NCBI GenBank assembly: GCA_964017065.1
Contig: OZ024783.1
Span: 18,327,752 to 18,391,751, forward strand
DNA: 64,000 bases
From: Haliclona indistincta
Lineage: Eukaryota > Porifera > Demospongiae > Haplosclerida > Chalinidae
Direction of reading: 5' to 3'
Part shown: positions 60,567 through 64,000 of the stretch, piece after piece
Layout: the number at the start of each line of letters is the position of its first letter
How positions within the stretch are numbered: position 1 is the first letter of the stretch
Program-made: the position numbers and the translations under genes
The notes under the pieces: model-generated
The model's database searches: none
What the model was told of the DNA's origin: nothing
Seen by the model: only the letters and a program-made list of their open reading frames with translations

Positions 60567-63500
60567 TCATGTTATCATGTACTGACCAACTCTCTCCAGC
60601 AAGTCCACAATGTCTTGACGATTGTAACGTCTCGCATCATCAAGTGGAGTCCTACCAGCCTATAGTGTAACAATAGAACAGTGTGAGTCATGACACACAC
60701 ACAAACCAAAAATGAGAAATGGTCTCAGTTAAGAAACAATGACTTTGCAATCAGTTCATTTTAATACATACTGTAACCAGAAACACACCCAAACTGCATA
60801 AACTGATTCTAACATAGCTTGAACCATACATGAACATAGACCCTTCCACACTCTCTGTGCTATAGAATTTTATATGCACAGATCTACAAATTCAATCATG
60901 CAAATCACTGTTTTTATGTGATGGTAACTACAGAACATGGTTTGGTAGCACATAGGACAAGTATAGCTAACAAACACTTGGAATTAAGAACTCATATCTT
61001 CTTCAGAGTGGTACAGAGACACATGCAGGCTCATGTATCTACATGTATGGTGTAATCTACAGTAAGCACTTTATGATAGTATAGTAGTTGTATTGTATTT
61101 CATGAGAACAGCTTTGTTCAACAACACAACATATCAGTATCACTAGACACACATGTACTCACATTGTCGGTTGTATCGGTAGCTGCACCAGCAGCAATCA
61201 GCTGCTCAGCTACAGCTGTGCGACCATTGATTGCACTCCAATGAAGTGCTGTCCTACCACTCTATAGAATAAACAACAAGTGAAGAGCACATGGTTATTG
61301 AGTGTGAAGTGGTGTCAAGCACAACACATGGTAACTGGTCTTGTTGGTAATAACACAGTAACTAGTGTATTACAGTATCATACGATGGCTTGTGTACCAG
61401 TACAGTATGACACATAGTGTCTACACATCACAGGAAATAGTATTATCATTTGACATGTACTGCAATAGTCTAATAGTGGACGGAGCAAGCCAGAGCAAGA
61501 GATTTCGTAGAATTAGGCTTGGTGTTCACAACATGAGGAGAGAAAGAAAGACTGAGTGAAGCAAGAGGGATTACAACAGACAGTTGATGATCAAGTAATC
61601 CGGTCACTACCAAAGCGTAGACGTGTTCGTGCTCGAAGAACTATTATGATTACACACACACTATTATTGAAAGAGAGTAAAATTGTCGAATTAAAATAAC
61701 TAGATAATAACAAATAAGGCACAACCCAATACTACTGTTTTTCGTTTCTCTTGCAGCTGATGTATTATTTTCAGCCTGTGTACTCTTCTTAGCAACAGGT
61801 TGTATACTCTTGTTAGTATACTGTACTCTTTTCTGTTGTCTTTCGATCTTTGCGTTTCAATAATATTTTCTTCACTGAGCTGCATCTGAATACTGAAGGT
61901 AGGATCGTCCAGCATCAGAGTGATTACGTTTACAAGCAGACTACCATCCGTTAGACTACCATCCGTTATCTATCCGTTGTGGTTGTCTAAGTACCTGCCA
62001 CAGATTCTCCACGTCGCCCTTTGGTAGCGGACTGTCCGTGTGAGAAGGCGCTAATTAGCCGTGTTGCCAATCCCGGGAGGGTAATATATTATCTATGCAC
62101 ATATAGTGTCTACACATCACAGGAAATACTATTATCATTTGACATGTACTGCAATAGTCTACTAGTGGACGGAGCAAGCCAGAGCAAGAGAACAATGAGA
62201 TTACTGTAGCACTGCAGTACTCATGGTCTGGCATATCAGTAATTGTATTGTGACAGACAGATATTCTTAAAAGTACATTAGAAATTCTTCACCACAGCTA
62301 GTATACTGTCTGCTTAGGCAGTACATTACCATGGTACAGTAGCGTAACTACGGTAGGGCAGGGGGGGCAGTTGCCCCCCCGCTTTTGAAGAACCGGAAGC
62401 AAATTAATAACAGACCTTAGCTTCTAGAAGTCCTCCTGACCTAGAGAGTGAGTCTAGTACACACTCAGCAGTACAGCATACGCACATATACGTAGCGCGC
62501 CATCTTTGCTATGGGATTTTAGCGAATCAGAGTGTCTAAATGACGTCATCTCATGAATATTAATTAGATTTTGCGTTTGGCGGCGCGCGCGCGCTTTGCG
62601 CGCGCATATTCTACTTTCCTATGGCTTGCCCCTCCGGTTCGTCAATCCTAGTTACGTCCCTGTGGTATCAAAAGAGAATGCCTTCTTCAGACCCGTCTGA
62701 AGAAGGCATAAAGCCGAAATGTCACAAGAACTGTTGTTTCGACACTAATTTTTACCAAGTACATAGCAGTCGACCATAATTAGTTTATAGACAGACGACA
62801 GAATGACAGATACACATGTGTGTGTATCTACTAACATACCGATGATCTGGCATTGATGTCTATCTCAGGTTGTGACAGGAGCTGTCGAACAACCTGAGAG
62901 TGTCCCCTCAATGAGCTAGCGATAAGTGGTGTCCACTGTATAATAGTAGAGAATGATAACAACAACACAGTGATTATTAATAAACAATGCAACATTTTAC
63001 ATAATCAACTGTTGTTCAATATAGCAAGTCCCACACTGATCAAACAGCGTCCTCTGTGATGCATCTATCTATGCCTACATCATTCCATAAATGCTCCTGT
63101 GTTCTTATTGATTGGACAGTATTTTACCACATGTTGATCACACATTGTGTATAGGCAGTCAGAGACTGAGCAAGTGCACAGATCATCACAAGGCATCGTG
63201 TGTGGTTCTTCACGGCAGTAGAGCCGACCAACAAGAGTGCACACGTTGAGACTGATGAACAGAGAGAGGACAGGCTACAGCTAGCACATGATCGAGGCAA
63301 CGATAATATGGTGCTACTGAGACTGATCAACACAGCTCAGTAAATACCAGCTCAGATCATGCAGTCTGTTCTCACTCAGGCTCACCACACTCTCCATTTA
63401 TAGCCTGATCGATGCTGAGACAAAGTCAACTAGTTTGTTGTGAACCATGCTCTTCTTTGTCAGGTGTAACAACAATGTAGGGTGGGGCTAGCTCACATGT

Positions 63501-63734
63501 ACAGTACATGTAGTCAATGATGGACACACTAACAGACATACAGAACCAAATGCTCAACCACTGACTGTGTGTGGTAGTAGATACTGATGTGTGGATCTGT
63601 TACTAGCATCATGTGACCACTATAACAACACTCACATCGTAATGATCATGATGGTTGATATTAGCTCCTCTTGCTATCAGTTCACTCACTCTACTGACAT
63701 TACCAACCCTGCAAGCATTGCAGAGTTCACCATT
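60567..63734 (-). CDS. Small ankyrin-repeat protein, copy 3 (first exon beyond window)
   Basis: Exons 63734-63636, 62935-62840, 61261-61163 and 60659-60567 are intact, phase 0, with GT-AG introns. The short first exon would lie just past position 64,000. The repeats read NGELCNACRVGNVSRVSELI ... HHDHYD, WTPLIASSLRGHS ... INARSS, SGRTALHWSAINGRTAVAEQ ... TTDN and AGRTPLDDARRYNRQD to QYMIT. It combines states of copy 1 (INGR, VAEQ in exon 4; AGG codon in exon 5) and copy 2 (AGT GGT start of exon 4; RRYNRQ in exon 5). Introns carry two unit-specific insertions (61,503-62,102 and 62,337-62,662). The last repeat has an unusual aspartate in TPLDDAR. Confidence 0.85.
61414..62191. repeat. 89-bp direct repeats flanking a 600-bp insertion in ankyrin copy 3 intron
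   Basis: 61,414-61,502 and 62,103-62,191 are the same 89-bp intron sequence (ATAGTGTCTACACATCACAG ... GAGCAAGAGA) with two mismatches. Units 1 and 2 have one copy. The 600 bp between them is found nowhere else in the window and has no clear terminal repeats. No gene recognised. Confidence 0.85.
62337..62662. mobile_element. 326-bp MITE-like element (unit 3 only)
   Basis: Ends CAGTAGCGTAACTACGG and, other strand, CAGGGACGTAACTAGGATTG; flanked by TGGTA (62332-62336, 62663-62667). The interior has a G-run/C-run hairpin (GGGGGGGCAGTTGCCCCCCC) and a GCGCGCGC-rich palindrome near 62,580-62,605. Empty sites are seen in units 1 and 2 (CATGGTATCAAAAG). Probably a hAT-like non-autonomous element. Confidence 0.85.
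62680..62707. other. Perfect 13-bp-arm hairpin in ankyrin intron 3
   Basis: GCCTTCTTCAGAC, loop CC, GTCTGAAGAAGGC. Unit 2 (37,450-37,477) has a changed but still paired base in the same stem; unit 1 (11,483-11,510) has a weaker version. Followed in each by ATAAAGCCGAAAT. Confidence 0.6.
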
Positions 63735-64000
63735 CTGTGAGTAGAGCACAACATAATGTAAGCAGTATCAGAGAATGATCGCTACAGTCTCCAGCAACTA
63801 CTGATCACATGATCAAACTCATTAATATTCATGAGATACAGTATCCTCAGTGTAGGGCACGCGAGGCGGCTGCTACTATGTCGTGTACACAGTGAGCGGC
63901 TCCTTGTGGACTGCACTACAGCAGCTAGCCTTCTGAACCGGACTGAGCCACCCGCCCCGCCCCAGGAGTACGGGCAAGGCTCAACCAGCTCTCGCTCGCT

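Noticed and set aside
62690..62730. Hammerhead ribozyme core (CTGAAGA ... GAAA) as in Penelope-like elements
   Set aside because: The stem II side has an extra base, the CTGAAGA strand is locked in the 13-bp hairpin, no matching stem III/cleavage site was found, and copies 1 and 2 lose the core.

Overview
This looks like nuclear DNA of an invertebrate animal, most likely a demosponge of the Amphimedon type. The genes have short, phase-consistent introns with GT-AG borders. The families present (a ROCO-like GTPase with a C-terminal death domain, small ankyrin proteins, SNX3, an ABCB7/ATM1-type transporter) are animal families, and ROCO/death-domain expansions are known in sponges. The species call is inference only.

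The window is a tandem segmental duplication. Unit 1 runs from about 9,690 to 35,670, unit 2 from about 35,670 to 59,860, and unit 3 from about 59,860 past the right edge. Each complete unit holds, left to right: a small ankyrin-repeat gene (minus strand); remains of an ABCB7-like half-transporter gene (minus); a SNX3 gene (plus) whose fourth visible intron is filled by a minisatellite; a ROCO-like GTPase/death-domain gene (minus); a polypurine tract of about 1 kb; and a large minisatellite array. The unit boundaries lie in or beside those arrays.

About 27 kb (roughly 42% of the window) is one minisatellite family with 57-bp and 52-bp units, in five arrays: 1-9,688, 28,231-35,669 and 56,896-59,400 in one orientation, and 17,389-21,063 and 44,550-48,445 (the SNX3 intron) in the other. 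Long open frames in these arrays on both strands are periodic artefacts and are not annotated as genes.

The three ankyrin genes are intact as far as visible and their introns are nearly identical. Their exons differ at clusters of codons that coincide with the variable, target-contacting positions of ankyrin repeats, and copy 3 looks like a mosaic of copies 1 and 2. This is the strongest candidate for unusual biology here: a small, tandemly duplicated, rapidly diversifying ankyrin recognition family. The two ROCO-like genes are both intact. SNX3 is open in unit 1 except that no N-terminal exon is found; in unit 2 it is broken by frameshifts and lacks its last exon. Both ABCB7-like copies are decayed and lack their 5' part.

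Unit-specific insertions with terminal inverted repeats (186 bp and 611 bp in unit 1; 813, 685 and 592 bp in unit 2; 326 bp, and a 600-bp segment between 89-bp direct repeats, in unit 3) and unit-specific minisatellite growth (17-bp unit from 1 to 19 copies; 52-bp intronic unit from 3 to about 17) mark changes after duplication. No rRNA, tRNA or CRISPR array was recognised. All exon borders were read by eye from splice signals and family similarity.
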